This document shows, in pieces, positions 11,501-26,500 of a stretch of DNA of 64,000 nucleotides. This DNA is from Hydractinia symbiolongicarpus (taxonomy: Eukaryota; Cnidaria; Hydrozoa; Anthoathecata; Hydractiniidae). The stretch covers positions 18,180,501 to 18,244,500 of the forward strand of contig NC_079882.1 in NCBI RefSeq assembly GCF_029227915.1, read 5' to 3'. Under the pieces are notes generated by a model. The model saw only the letters and a list, made by a program, of their open reading frames with translations, was not told the origin of the DNA and did no database searches. The position numbers and the translations under genes are program-made. How positions within the stretch are numbered: position 1 is the first letter of the stretch; every line of letters begins with the position of its first letter.

Positions 11501-14500
11501 AATAAAAAGATTTCCGCACACTGTATCACGGCTGCATGATTTACCAAGCATGTCTAAAAATTTTTAAGTAAAACAAAAATGCTATCGAAAGTTAAAGCAC
11601 GTGCAGTGTAGCATAATTAAGATCATCTTAAATTTCTACATAATGTGCCATCTTTGTTGTTATTAACGTTTCTCTTTAATAATTACGTCATTTCTTTCTG
11701 TACAATTTCACAAGCATGTAGACTTAAGCTATATTCAGCTGAACTAATTAATTATTCATGAATTTTATTTTAAAGAGGAATTGTTAAGGCTGGGTATTTT
11801 TGGTGAAAGATAATAGTATTATAGCTATGCAGCCGTGACAAGTGTGTTATAACAGAAAAAATATAGATATAAAGCCAGAAAATAACCTTTCGTAACTAAT
11901 TATGTAAAAAAAAATTTCCGAATTTTAAAAGGGTTACTGCCACCTTAAATTATTTCGCACCCAAATGTTTTTTTTGGTTCATTTATTTTCAGATAACAAA
12001 TGGCAACAGAAAATATAAAACAACTTAAAAATTGATTTTTGCAAACTTACACAGAATAATTTCAAATTGTAAAACAAATAAAAACAAACATACACTTAAT
12101 TGAAGTTTCTCCAAACATTGATTGATAATCATTATTTTTTCTTTTTTTGCTATGTCTCTCTGAAACACTTGTTTTAGTAGCAAAATCATACTGCCAAGGC
12201 CAATGTTAAACAAATTCATCAGCATTTTAGATGCATTATTATTGGTGAAGCAGTGAAAAATAGAATTATGCAGTTTAAAAACCACTGCACTAAATCCAGA
12301 CCAATACGCAAGAATTTTGGTCAGAGAATTTTCATCGGATTTCTGGGCCTAGAGAAAAAAGTATTGTCAATATAATTACACACATTATTTATACTGTTTC
12401 CATGCTTATTTCTGTAAATAAAATAAAAAGTACAAAAATTAAATACAAATTACAAGGACTATTGTATCTATAGAAACTATTTTAGGGTTAGGCTTTTTAC
12501 TATGACTCTCATGAAATGTTTTTGCACTAAAACATTCAAGAAGAGAGTCGTTTAGGAAACTATGCTAAAATAAGTTCACTAAATTATTTTTACACAGTTT
12601 TCATGAAATAACCCGTTTAAGTAAGGTACTGAATCATGCAAAGTAAAGAAACTTAACGGTCTTCATGCCACATAAAAGGAAATAACTACAATAGCTTTCA
12701 TGACATCAGAATTGTTATATAAATCTATTGCAGATAAATCTTTTCTTCCAGCTATTGTAGCTATAACTGTAGCTATAAGTGATGCTATAATTTTAACTTT
12801 TGATATGAGCAAAACTTATTTGTAATATCGGTAAGGATAAAAGTTAGAAGCTTGAAAGTAACTGATTGCCTCTTTTGGAATCTATACTAAAATAATAATA
12901 ATTTAAAATTGGTTTTGAAGTTAAAAAGCCATTTACAAATATTACTACATCACAAGCAATAATATTTAGCAAATCAATAGACTAAAACGTCTTCTTTTTA
13001 TATCTTTTATATAACCATGTGGTCCTTCTTTTGCAGATATCGCATCTTTTAAACAAAATCACTTTTAATTCAGCATCAGCTCTCATAAATTAACCCAGAA
13101 ATGAGGCTGAGATTTTCTTAATATTTACTTAACTTCAAGCATAAAATGGCTAAAATATGCATGGAGGAGCGCTCTTACATGACCTGTTTTTTGTTAATCG
13201 AACATTTTTAGTTTTTCTAGAACTGAGTTGTCATCAGATTCAAAAGAAAACACTGACCTACAAAAAGAAAAAGACTTTCTTATGATTGTAGTCTTTAATT
13301 CTTATCGCATAACATTAAAAAAAACTTATATTTATAGCATTATCACTATATATTCTGATAGATTAGGTTAGAGTTTTATATCTAATCCTAAATTAAAGCT
13401 CAATAGGATAAAAAGAAAATGTATTTTATAGTCTTATGTAGACTTTTTTTAAATAAAACAAGCTGTCTATTCTCTAGAGAATACCAACGCAAGAAGGTCT
13501 TTAAGATAGCAAGGCAAATAAAGAAGTCTTGCTAGTACAAAGGAGAAAAATAGGCTAGCTTGAAAAAGTTTGATTGAAAAAGGATAATTTTCCTGATGCT
13601 GATTAAGTAAAGGGGCCAACTATGTAGATCAAGACAGAATGGGTTGCACAGGCTATTAAGAAAATAAAGATTAGCAAGGCTGCAGGAGTAAAGGTAGGAG
13701 CATCTAGATATACTGGAGTTCAGTTTATTATAAGTCCTACCTATTAGGTTATAAAGGATTGAGTTATCCTGAGTGACTGGCAGTCAAAAAAAGTTAGTAA
13801 ACAAGTCTTTTCAAATTTTTTAAAAAGCTCTTTTTATTCTTAAGATATTCATATTTAAAGAATTTCAGATTTAATTATGGTGCATAAATTATGGAAATCA
13901 TATTTAATAAATAAATTATATTTTAGTAATTTGAAATTTTGACATTTTCTGTCATCAGTAATTTTAGACTTTATCAATGCATAGATATTATACAGGTCAA
14001 TTAATTAACATAAATTTTTTTGCCTAATGACATTCGTTTGCTCGTCCCAAGTCTCTTTACTTTTTGCTGACAACCTTGGAATTTACACATCGGTTTGCAA
14101 TAAAATTTGTGAGTAAACATATTGTCGCTGGAGAACCAACTGTAACAAGTCCAAAAATCAAGATTTAAGATATTGGTGTTTAAAGGTTTCACTATGATGG
14201 TAAAAAAATTTTACTGCTTGAAAGAATATGTGTTTTAGAAATTGAGAGGCTCTGCGCATTGTATAGCATATACTATATAAAAATTTGAAAAAAATGAATT
14301 ATTAAGCCTGTGTATTATATTAAAGTTATATTATAGATATATATAAGATTATACACATTGTATTTTCTGGCAACTTAAAAGTTGCCAGAAAATACAAAAA
14401 AATGTGTGAATAAAAGAACACTTTTAAACTATAATATGTCCATCTGTTATGCAAAACTGTAATAAGTCAATTTAGCTGTTAAATGACTGTTCTGGCGGAT

Positions 14501-17500
14501 TAAAATCATGACCTATTGCTTCTCATTCCACACTGTGTCACTTCATACTACTTCATTTAACATACTTACTGTTTTTGGAACCCTGGAAGTGTACAAGTGA
14601 GTATAATGATTTTTAAGTGAAAGCATTTGAACTAGCAAAAAGATTTTTCAGGAATTATACTCAAACTTAATACATGAAATTTTGTTAGTATTACATTTTG
14701 ATTTTGGTTTAGGAAGATCACTCGTTTCCCAGCATACACTATCCTTCAATGAGACACCACTATTAATCAAGACATTTAAAATTTCATGCAATTTCGTTCT
14801 TAGTATGAGTTAAACAACAATCACTATCATCGTGGGCTAAAACAAAAATGACGTAATATCAATAGATACAATATACATTTTTTCTTTTTACCAGTGGAAT
14901 GTAATTTTTTTAGAGAGATGCACGAAATCATGCTTTTGTGTTGTCTCAGAGCTGTGCATGAGCGGATGTGTATATTCAACTGCTTGTTCGCAATGTAGAC
15001 TAGTGGCTTGCTGGTGGTTCCTCAAAACACTGGTGGTTCACTGTTTTAAAACGTGCCTATGAATATAACTAAACGGTACTATAAGCAGTAGCTACAATCC
15101 AGTGAATTTCAGAATGTTATAAGAAGACTTCTTTAGTTGCACATTTTAAACAAAAAGTTTTTTCAATTTTTTGCTTTACTAAAGATCAGCTTAGCACAAG
15201 ATTTTAAACCGATCCATTAACAACAAGTTTGACAACCTATAGCAGGAGCCTTTTTGCTCTTTTCTTTATTGCAGACATCACAAGGATAAACATAATTAGA
15301 TGTCATCTTAAAGATCACTAACTAATCTGAATTAAGAAGAAGGCTGCCTCTTTTTTATAACCTTTGTACTCACTTCCTTAAAATTAATCTTTTAAACAAA
15401 GCATGCAAATCTTTCCTATAACCAGGTCTGTTTAAATTTTTTGTTCTTTATCTTCCAATTTTGTGTTCTGGGACTGAAGCTGCTACTTTCGCATTTAAAT
15501 ATAATTCGAATACAGCCGTCTGAATTAGCGAAAATGTTCAACGGCAAAAATTTGCTGCCGTTAAGTCAGCTTCTACGACAAAACAAAAATATTAAACTTA
15601 TTGGGGAGACTGGACATGTTGTAGCTCGTTTGGAACTTTCGTTGGACAAAACGTCCGATAGATTCCGTCTTGGTCGGACAGCCCTCACTTTCAGATCTCA
15701 GAATTATTGAATAGTCCTGGTCCTTTTAACCATGAGCAAGCCTATTTATATCCAACTTGATCATCCTAGCTAATTCACCACCGACTCCTGACTTAGCTAC
15801 GTAGACATAAATCTCTTTTGCCTGGCCCCTTCGTCGTTAGTAACCAAGTCTTACACAAGAAATCCAGCCATGTGGTTCTTAAGCAAGTCCGCAAAACTGC
15901 ACTTCAGGCAGAACAGACATTGTATTATGGATTTAATTGTAGATAATTTTTTTCTTTTGACAAAACAATTGGAAACCATAGTAGGTCTTAATTTAACGGA
16001 TTTTCTTTTTAATGCCACAAGTGTTATTCAAACAATTTTAAAAAAGAAACCCACATGCGGTAAAAAAAATCTTCTGTATTATGAAAATGACAGTATGCAG
16101 TCATTCATACTATTTCGAACATGTAGAAAAGGAAGTTAAGATTGAGAGAGTCGCTATATGTAGACGCTTGATCATCGTTTTTTTGGTTCACGATTCAAAA
16201 CGTCCCCCACTTTTCTACCTCACAATGAATGCGCAACATTGCACGCGAAACATCCTTTGTACGTGCATTTTACATTGCATGCGTTACTTGATTCCAATAT
16301 ATATGAAAAAGACTGATGCGTGATAAGATCTAACAAAGACTTGTTTGACGAAATAAATAAGTAGCTAGCAAGATTAGTAAGTTGGAAAGAGTACTTTTTG
16401 TACAGTCTATAAAGCACTATGGCAAAATATTGCCGTCATGGATTCAGAGGGCTGTGAATACAAAATGTTACAAAAAAAACTGTTTTTGTCAAGTAAAAAC
16501 TTGGTATCGGTTAGAAATATCTTTTATGAAGAAGAAAACATACAATCACGTCCCGTGTTAAAGAGAACTTTATTGAAATATTATACAATTGTCTAAGATT
16601 GATACATTTCCAATCCATTTTCTTTGGGACAAAGCGAAAATTTATTAATTGAAGTGGAAAACTAATTAAATTTTTATCCAAAGAACGATAGCTAGCTAGC
16701 TACTGAGAAAGCCAAAGAAAAGCAGGTGCGTTGTTTAGAGTGTAGTAAAATTGTTGAAGCCATTTTATTGCATTTATAATTTTGAGGCCAAATAACTTGG
16801 AAACAAGGTGGTGATGTCAATGATTTTTTACTGCGTGGTTAACTATGGACCACCTGGAGCCAATTTGGGTAAGTTTCCCAAACCTGGTTTTACGAATCGT
16901 TTCGGAATGGATGGGCTGATGATGTCATTAAAAAACCTTTTAACTCCAATATCTTTTTAACCATTCAACAAAAGTACATGATGCTATACATTTTTTTGAA
17001 CAGCGTTTCAAGATCTAAATTAAAATTTTTGTAGTTTTTTGGTAGCTTTGCTCACGTCAGCAAAATTTTTAAACCTTTATATTTCTTTAACCGTTCACTG
17101 AAAGTACATGATTCTATGCATTATTTTAGTCAGTGTTTCAAGCTCTACACATTGGAGGTAACGTGTAAACAAATTTCAGAAAAAGATTTGTGTATTGGTG
17201 GGTTTTGGCAGACGTCATTAAAATACAAGTCACAGGTCTCTTGAAAAATCCACTTAGTCTTGCCTAAGTGGATTTTTCCACAGGCCTTATTGACTAATAT
17301 GTAAATATAATTAACAACTGCATAGACTAAATAACATCAAGCCATATTTCAGCAAAAGCACAGACTATCCAAACATCTTTACCAACATTTTCAGTAACAT
17401 TCGAACCAGAAACATTCGAAATCAGTGATATTCAATTAATAACTCACATTAAAAGAAAACATTGATAGTTTCTTTGCAAAAACTGAATTTTTGTGGGCAT

Positions 17501-20500
17501 TCAGGATAATAAGATAATACTTCATGTACTAGGAAATGTACCCTTGCTCTACTGATGCTTGAGATATAACATTGAAATATTACAAATTTAACTGTAATTT
17601 TTTTTGACTGGGTTTTGTTCATTTACTAGTTTATTTATCAGTAGATACTCCCATGCACAGTTAAAAGAAATAGTTAACAGCAAGAGTGATAGATAAATGT
17701 AAAAGGGCCTATACAAACTTGCATAAGAAATTTTATTGCAAAGAAAGAGGCATGGGACAAGCAAACAAGTATGATTTTGGCAAAAAATTTATGTTGATTA
17801 ATTTAGCTTAATAATATCTATGCATGGATAAAGTTTGAATGCACATCCCTTAACAGATCTAAAATTACTGATGACAGAAAATGTCAAAGGTTGCTATTAC
17901 TTAAATTAAAAACAAAAATATCTTGATAAGCAAAAAAGTTTTTTAAAAAATTTAAAACGACTTTTTAAGCTCTTTAATATAAGTCCAACATCATTTTACA
18001 CCTTGGGTTCCCTTTAAATCTTTACCCAGAATTAAAAAATAATTTCCTATTTGCAAAAACTGATGCATCCTGAATTTTATTTTCTTTAAGCTGTGCAATT
18101 CACAACTTAGTAAAAAAGATTGAAAACTTAAAAAATTAATTGTCACACTTTAAACATGTTCTATCAGAGTTATTATCTAATGTATATTTTTATTAGTATA
18201 AATATTTCTTACCACCTGAACAGATATCATGGCCAACACATCTTTCAGTCTTTTCTCCAAAAAATTGACAATTTTTGTGGATAGCAGGTTTTTCCTACAA
18301 GAAAGGAAATCTTAATGTTGAGAACTATACAAGTACAAGGCAAACTCTAGCATAAAATTTAATAGAAAACAAGTTACTTTAGAAAGTGTTTCTCTATGCA
18401 GTTGCATCCACACGCCATATTCTGAAAAGTAAATAAAGATCTGACAGAGATAAACAAGAAAGATTTACTAGCTGAAATTCTGGGAACTTAGGTATGACAA
18501 TATACTGTGCCAATGTTTAATCTGTAGCTTTCTTAGGGTGTCTCAGACAAACAACGTAACCCTGGTCACATTATTATATTTTACGCAAGTAAAAAGTAAA
18601 GCAGTAGCTCAACTGTTTCATGGTTATAGGAATAAATTTCTCTGGAGGGCTATGTTCATAAAGAATAAAAAGGTTTAGCTAAGGTTGTAAAAAGTAAAGT
18701 CACTAGTAAACATTTGTTGAAAAAATAAATAATAATTTGCATTATGCTAGACAAACAATTACAAAGTTCGAATTGTATTAAAATAATTATTTTTTATTTT
18801 TTTCTTCATTTCTTTTGAGAGAATTTTGAATATGGTGAAGTTATAAAACATCAATGAAACAATAGATATTGCATGATCTAGGAAATCTCCCATATTTCTT
18901 AAGAAATTTCGTGATAACACCAGGTTAATGTAATGTTTGGTGCCTGCTATTAAACAAAGAAACAGTTCATCTTGAATTTCTTAATAACTATTTCTTAAAA
19001 TTTAGTACCCTTATATTTAAGTTTTTGCTAAAAATATATAAAATTTTACAGTGAGTATTTCTGAACACAATCCTGGTAATCCAACAAGCCATTTAAAAAG
19101 TGTCATTGTGTCAAAACCTATCTTGAATTTGTTGTTGTAGAATAAAAAATTTTGGTCACCTCAACAACCCAACAAAACAATTGTTACCCCCATTTATTCA
19201 TCTTTATCTTGTTAGTAAAAATGCCATTTGCTGAGCTCAAGAGTCAATAGTTAAACCAATGTTAACCTCAATTTAGTAACAAAAATTTTAAATTTTGTTA
19301 AGATTTTTGCCCAGAAACTCTAAGCAAACCTAAAAGTGTTTATAACTCAAAACCCCTTTTTTGTAAAGAAAGTGTATTTTTTTAAATGTCACAAATTTTT
19401 AACAGTGTCAAAAGGCAATACACCATCAACAATCTTTTATGACCCCTTAAAATAATAACAAATAGAAAAATGCTCAAAATATATTGGCTGTTCTGGTTGT
19501 GAGTGCAATTATGCTGACCTGTTTCATCCATTATTCCCTGGCATTCACCACCGCACCAGTGATGGACTGTGTGGCTAGGTATCAGCTGTAATCCATACTT
19601 AAAGGAACTTTATTGATGATATCTTAGTCTATGTAATTCCTTATCTACCACAAAATAACATTGAATTGTTTGATTTGCTTACCTGATGATAACATTGACA
19701 CTAATCTGAAGATGTAATAAGCATGTCACAACATCTTGTTAAAAAAGTTTTATTATTTTAAAAATCATTACTGCATTTGTCCTCTTCCACTTCTTCACCA
19801 CTTATCTGTTCAGTCATTGTCTTTGAATAATATGAATATCATGTCATGAACAAGCGAGTTTATTCTAGACTCTTCTTTGACTGCTACAGCTGTCATCAAC
19901 AGGTAATGATCAAAATCATTTCTAGGTATTTACAAGTTAAGAAGATAATTCGAACATCGAAATTAATCAATCAGATCAATCAGACTGATCAATCAGAAAT
20001 TGTGATGAAGAGGATGTGAAAATCCAAACAGTAGCTATGATGTGTATGCCATATATACCAAAGACAATAACAGAAAAGATTGTAAGGCATTTAAATTCAC
20101 ACTACATAGTATACTTTCCAAAAGACAACATAATGTAATATCGTCTGTGAAATCCGAAGTAAGGATTGTGACACTGTTTATGTCAGTGAAAAGAAACAAA
20201 TGTTTAAACAATGTCAGCAAGAGCACAAAAAGGCCATATACAACGCTGATCAGAAATCAGATTGCTGAAAATAGATGAAGAATAATGATATTATAGACTG
20301 AGTAATTAAAAGATCATAGACTGAGAGTCTGGTTGGACAGCAAAAAAAGTAAAAGAAACTATAAATAATACAGACAGAAATACTTTATCAATAGTATTTC
20401 CGTTAAACGTCTAGAAATAAAAAAAAACTGCACTTCAGAAAGGAAGTATTTAGAAAAGTGCAAACTGGTTCAAGAAACACATAACAGAAAGCAAACTTTT

Positions 20501-23500
20501 AGAAAAAAAGGAAACACTAATCAATTATTGTTTCCATTCTGAAAAAAATTATTACTTTAATTGCTGTGATCTAATTGATTAATTTTGACCCTTTAATTAT
20601 CTTCTAAACTAATAAAGGGCCAAAAAGGATTTCACTTAATGCCCATCAATGACAGCTGTAGTGATCAAAAGTAGCATAGAAAAAACTTGCTTGTTCATAT
20701 GATAATACTTGTGTTATTCCATACCCTAGTTTTTTTTAAATTTTTATATACTTAGAAAAATAGGGTTTTGTACTGAATAATATTTGAATTTTTTTTTCAG
20801 TATGGGGCAATCATAAAGCACGTACGCTCTTAGGGGGAGGGGGTCAGACTAAAAGTCTATAAGTGCGTGAAGGGGGGGTCAGAGTACGTACGTATGAACT
20901 TTGATATCTGCACTATTTTTCTTTGCATAAATGGACAAAAAGGATGCATTATTAAAGGCATGACTTTCACGAAGAAAGCTAGTCTCCTTAAAGTGCCATT
21001 ATGAATGGGTATCAGGAATTTATTAATTAGTGTTTAATATCAAATTAGACATTTGTATGTAAATCAGACTGGCCTAAAAAATTATGATATAGAATGATTT
21101 TACCTCATCTTTATGGTCATAAATATGGGAATAGCTATTCTTTCCAGAGATCTCAACAAATACATATTCTTCTGATTGTTCAAACCTATAAAAATAAACG
21201 TATGACTAACATCCTCATGTTTCTTAAACATAACTTTAAACAGAAAAAAAAAAATTTAACAAATATTCAAACTTAATTGTTTGAAAGGTAAGTTACAACA
21301 ACTAGAGATTTCTTTGATTTTAAGAATTTAACATTCAACTTTTTTTGAAATTTTGATTTACCAGATTTTATACGTTCTTGTTACAAAGGACAAATGAACA
21401 GCAAAGAAAATATGCTAAAGAACAAAAAAAAAGTAACATCAAAGGTGTGCAATAAGAAAAATGATTTTTATCCTGTAATTTTTGTAATTGCTGTGTGTGC
21501 CATTAACGAAGCAAAATTGTGGAGTACGTTTGCTAAACGAAGTAATACCGAGAGTAGAATTCCTTTGCTACAAGTTTATAAAAAAAAAAAAAAAATAAAA
21601 ATCGGAAAATTTTACTCCTCCTTTCCATAGAAAAATTTTGAGTTTGTGAAAGTGATTTTAGGAAAATTATTCTAATTCATGACCAACTGTAAACGGTGGC
21701 CAAATCCACTTCGTAATAAGCCTGTGGCTTTTGTTTTTTATACTCTTGTGATTCTACTCACTTAGGCGTCTAAATGTGTAAGGAAAACATGGTTGTGTAC
21801 TGCAGTTAAGATTAGCAATAACTAACATGTATGTATGCACAAGTAATGCTGCCAGAGCTAGCTAAATAGCTAGCTAGCTTTCCCTAGCTGTTAGCCTGGC
21901 ATCCATTCTATTTCTCACTGAAAGATTAGATTAAACAGTTCAAGTCTAAAATACCAAACCCTTTATATGTTTCAATATATTTCTCTTTGTTTTTTGTTTT
22001 GCTTTGTTGCTCCCTTCCTTTGTATAAAGAAAATAAATTTGATAGCAATGTCAATATTCATAACATGCTACATAACAAAAAAGTACTCATTAAGTGCGGA
22101 ATTTTTCGCAGAAAGAAACTTTCTTAAATCAGAAAATAAAAGTTGGCCAAGAATCCAAATGAAAGGTTTTGCAAATCGTTGCTTCTGGAAAATTCTTCAC
22201 GCAATAACTTTTGTCATCCAACAAAAGTTTGTCTTCAAAATCTCAAAGATAGAAACTAAAAATTATTTTGAAAAATATACTTATTTCTAAATAAGTCTTT
22301 TAAAAAAAGATGCCCGTTTAACTACTTCTATTTACTAGACATTTTTAGACACATTTATCTAGACACTAGATATTTTTTTAATTTTACCACACAAGAAACA
22401 TGTTGTTTGTTCAGGTAAGTGATCTTTAAAAGTGCACAGTGGCATTAAATTTCTGCAAAAAGAGACTGCGTAATGCTTATGTCTCATTTAACGGTACCAT
22501 ATACATTTTTAAATTCTCCACAACCTCCAAATTTTAAGGTAGTATGTAATTAACATAATTAAATTTTCAGAGAGTTTAATTGGTGTTTAATTTGGCAGAT
22601 AACTAAAAATATTAAATTTTGCAAAAATTTAATTTAGTGGGGAGCAAAAATAAATATTTTTGGTAGGATTTAGCGGATGAAAATTCCTGTTTAAAAAAAA
22701 TTAAATTGGGTAAAAAAGGTCAATTCTTCTCAAATAATAAAATCCTTCATTTTTACCAATCAAATACATAAAATTGACAAAGACTGAAAAATAATTTATT
22801 GGGTATACGAAAAACAAAATATCAATCAAATTAAATTTTCGTAAAAATAATTTTTTTAGTACAAGTAAATGTAAAATGATCAAAAAAAAAGAGAAGTTCA
22901 CAAAGTTGACTTTTAGTAGGTGAACCACAAACGAAGTTGGTTGGAATTTGTATTATTATTATAAGTGTATGTAAACCATCAAATTTTAATATTTTTTTAA
23001 ATCAATTAAGTACCAACGAAAATTTTGTTACAAATTTAGAGCCTCTGAGGCTCGCTTTTGTTACCCATAACTACAATTTCAAAGAAACATGGAGAGAAAA
23101 AATGGCTATAAAGGAAGTACTAAGTTTAAAACACTTCTTTTACTCCTGTTGTTATTCTCATTCCTGTTATTATATTTTGGTGCTTCCTCATTCTAATATA
23201 CCCTTTCCTGCATTTTTCACTAATGAACATTTTTCAAAAAATTTGCACACACATCCAATGTACATAAAAGATATTTTGATTGGTAAAAACCTTCAAATTA
23301 ATCAAAGAAGTTTAACTAGTCTGACTTTTTGAAAATCTAAATGAGCAAATCTGCTGAAAACATATGATTTTTGCGAAGCGAAATTGTGGAGCACGTTTGC
23401 TACGCGAAGTATACCAAGAGATTATTGATATTCTCAAAATTTCAATAGAAAGAAAATCATATAAAACCAACTGATATTTTTTCAAGAAGAGTAGGTTATT

Positions 23501-26500
23501 TTTTTGTCTAATAGAACAAATAAGTTTGGACCAAGCAGCTGTTATAAATGTTAGCTAAAAATGCCAATAAATAGGCTTTGTACCCCCCCCCCCCTTCCCT
23601 TAATGCCCGATTTTCCGTTTGTCGGAAGCGAGAGACTTGGAAGTATACTCAAGCAATCAGAAAACGGCTATCGGCTAATTTGAATAATAGTGTATTTTAC
23701 AGACCTAACACAAATACATAGTTTATACCAAGTCCTGATAATAATTGGCTTGGCTGGAATGCAACTTCTCTTAATATTTGGACTTGGAAAGCTTGTATAT
23801 ACCTTTTAAAGGCACATTATATTAATTTGAACGTTTATAATGCGCAAAAACGTGTTATATTTATGGCTTCATTAAAAAAAAGATTTTAAAGTACCAAATT
23901 ATCAGCTTGAATTGGCATGTTTGTGGTATCCTTTTCATACAGCAGAAGAAAAGTGAGTTGCGAAGGTATGGATGATTTGAAAGTTATATTTACATTTTTT
24001 TCCTTGGTTCGATGTAGCTAGCTAACTAAATTACTTTTTGGTGCCTATGGCCACCATGGAAAATTATTTTTGCTGTCATCCTTCAATCGAATCATTAGCT
24101 AGCTAGCTAGATAGCTACCTCTAGCTACAGTCAGAAGAAGAAAATTCAATTCATAATGATTAACAAAACTCTTTTTTTTTTAAATTTTTAGATTTTTAAA
24201 TATTTCCTAAAACTCAAGTTGCTTCTTTTTTTGTTGCATCGTGGAAATAAATTTAAGTCATCAATCCAAAACTAACGGGAAAATACCTCTTTATTCTTTA
24301 AGGTATTTGCTCATTTGTGGTTAAAAAATTTTGTACTTTTGCTACTAGGGTCTTTTTACTGATATATGTTCTAAATCTGAACTATTTTATCAAATGGTGC
24401 CTTTACCTGGAAATTCTACTTTGTTTACCTACTTTCGCATGTTGTTAAATTTTAACACTCAAACCTATAGCAATAAATTTTTTAAGAAGTTAGCTTATGT
24501 ACGACGTGTGAAGTCACAAATTACCAATTGGACTTTTGTTCGATAATGGTGGCAACCGTTAATGTAATTATTGTTTTTGTGAGATTAAGATTAGACATTA
24601 TAAAATATTTAAAAAAGATAAAAAAAAAATTTAGGGCTTTATCATTTTCTTTAGGACCCTATGTTTTTGCATTGTGTTTCATGAGCTTACAATAATGTGG
24701 TATTGCTAAGTTATGATATGTAAAAACTACTCTTGAATGACCCTTTAGGAATGTGAAACCACATAATACACCTTAATCAAATTTTGTGTTTTCGTAACTT
24801 TTGTGTTCAGTATGGTAGATTAGTATGCGTGTCAACTGGCCAAAAAAGCCATAAGTATGAGGGCAACCTTGAGCAAATTGTTAAGTACAATTTGTACTTT
24901 CCAAATGGAAAACAGTGCCTTCAATTCTGTTGTCTTGGCCACAAAAAGTAGTGATCTATATTTTATGTGGTTAGCCTCATTAAAGTAAAAAATTTACCCT
25001 GTCAATTGTTCCAGGAGGGACAACATGACGGTTCTAGAGTGCTAAAAAGCTTCCATTTGAGCTACAAAAAAAAAAATTCTGTTCAATAAGGAACAGCTGT
25101 TATGTTAGATTGAACCCATATGAATATGAAGTGAACACTCTACCGACTGAACTACCAATCCCCAAAGGAGACAACCCTCAAAGTAAACAGAGTTGCATGA
25201 CTTTATTAATTCTATCAAGCATGTATCAATCATATTGTATTTAGTAAATAATTTTTGAGCACACTGTCCCAAAAAAAGATATATATTTGTAGTTTAGAAA
25301 TTTAGCTCTAAATATCGTCTCTCAAAGGCACTGGATTTTAATGTACTTAAAGACTTTACTATATATATAATATAATATACTATGAAAAAATGTTTTCTGT
25401 TTCTTTTTAGATTGCGTACAATGAGAGCGAGAGATGTTATCTTTCAATACGTGAGATAAAAAGAAGAAAGCGAAACCTCATCCCGCGTTGTTATTGTTTT
25501 TCTATCAAAAACTTAAAGCCGTTTTATAAATCTTGATACAGTTAATAAATTGTTTTCGTTTCTGTAGATTGTTTGTTTTTGTTTATTGTTTCCCGTGAGT
25601 TTACAAAATTTATTGCAGCAGATTCATTGGCTTCAAGAAATCGGTTTTCATAACTAGTGCCGTTATTTTTAAGTAAAAAAAAAAAAAACACATGCTGCTT
25701 CGTTCGCCTTCTTGTCTCCGAAAGTCTCTATTATTATCTGCGTTCCGAGTATTATTTTCCGGTTGAAAGAGTGTACCTTACAATGCGCATCCCCTTAATT
25801 CGTGACATTTTCGCACACTACGGATTGTACAACTCGATGTATTGCATTTCTTTCAAAATAAGGGTTTTAACTTTATAAAAGTATAACTTTGCATGGATTT
25901 TTAGCGCTAAAAGCTTCATCAATGTTGGATTTACGTCGGCCACCACTGACAATATTGTGATTGTTGTCAATATTTAATTTTATAATTCTGTGAAAAAGAG
26001 GTTTTACGAAATTTCTTAGTTTTCGTTTATGTTTAGTTTCGTGCAATCTAAATTTCTCGTACCTTCTTAAAAGAAATATTCCGCATATATATATTGTATT
26101 TTTGCCAAAAAATCACTACTTTTGCACAAGGAGTTGTTGTTCCGCGGCGAGTTTATTTTACAACCTCGTCCCCAGGGTTTTCTACGTCTATGATATTCAG
26201 TTTTGGTGTATTTCCCAGATATCAGTTGCAGTAAGATGTTAGCACCTCGTTGTATTATATCAAAGAGAGACAAAAGCACTAGGGTCAACTATTGGCTAGT
26301 TTCGATTTTGCTTGCAACTTGCGTAATGCTTCGCAACCTTTTTTTAATTTCTAGTTGATAATACAGGATCCATCTCTTTTTTGCTATGCTGCATGGATAT
26401 GATAGTGAGTTTTCATATTTATAAATTAGACACCTGCATACTAAATTTTCAGGTTCCATGCCTTTCAGAGCCTTAGATATTGGACATTACTCGAAACTAC

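Larger units (their letters stand above)
18295..25084. other. ATM intron 11, left part
   Basis: 6.8 kb of A+T-rich intron. It holds AGCT tetranucleotide runs (21860-21880, 24018-24028, 24097-24120), a run of C at 23583-23595, the G-rich element at 20.8 kb, and a short dispersed repeat at 21510-21555 and 23375-23420. The longest plus frame (22937-23332, 131 codons) has no recognised domain. Confidence 0.4.

Noticed and set aside
13200-13262. Possible ATM exon (SVFSFESDDNSVLEKLK)
   Set aside because: No usable donor before an in-frame stop, and the entry phase does not fit exon 12 or 13.
15441-16323. Three overlapping plus ORFs of 80-89 codons
   Set aside because: No recognisable domain and no clear splice borders; described only as part of an intron.
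18375-18420. Exon-like piece (acceptor ttacttttcag, donor gtaact) next to ATM exon 12
   Set aside because: The phase left by exon 11 would read into a stop, and exon 11 joins exon 12 directly in frame.
22937-23332. 131-codon plus ORF
   Set aside because: Low-complexity, A+T-driven codons and no domain; likely chance.
25085-25165. Functional tRNA gene on the minus strand
   Set aside because: A and B boxes are present, but the acceptor stem does not close.
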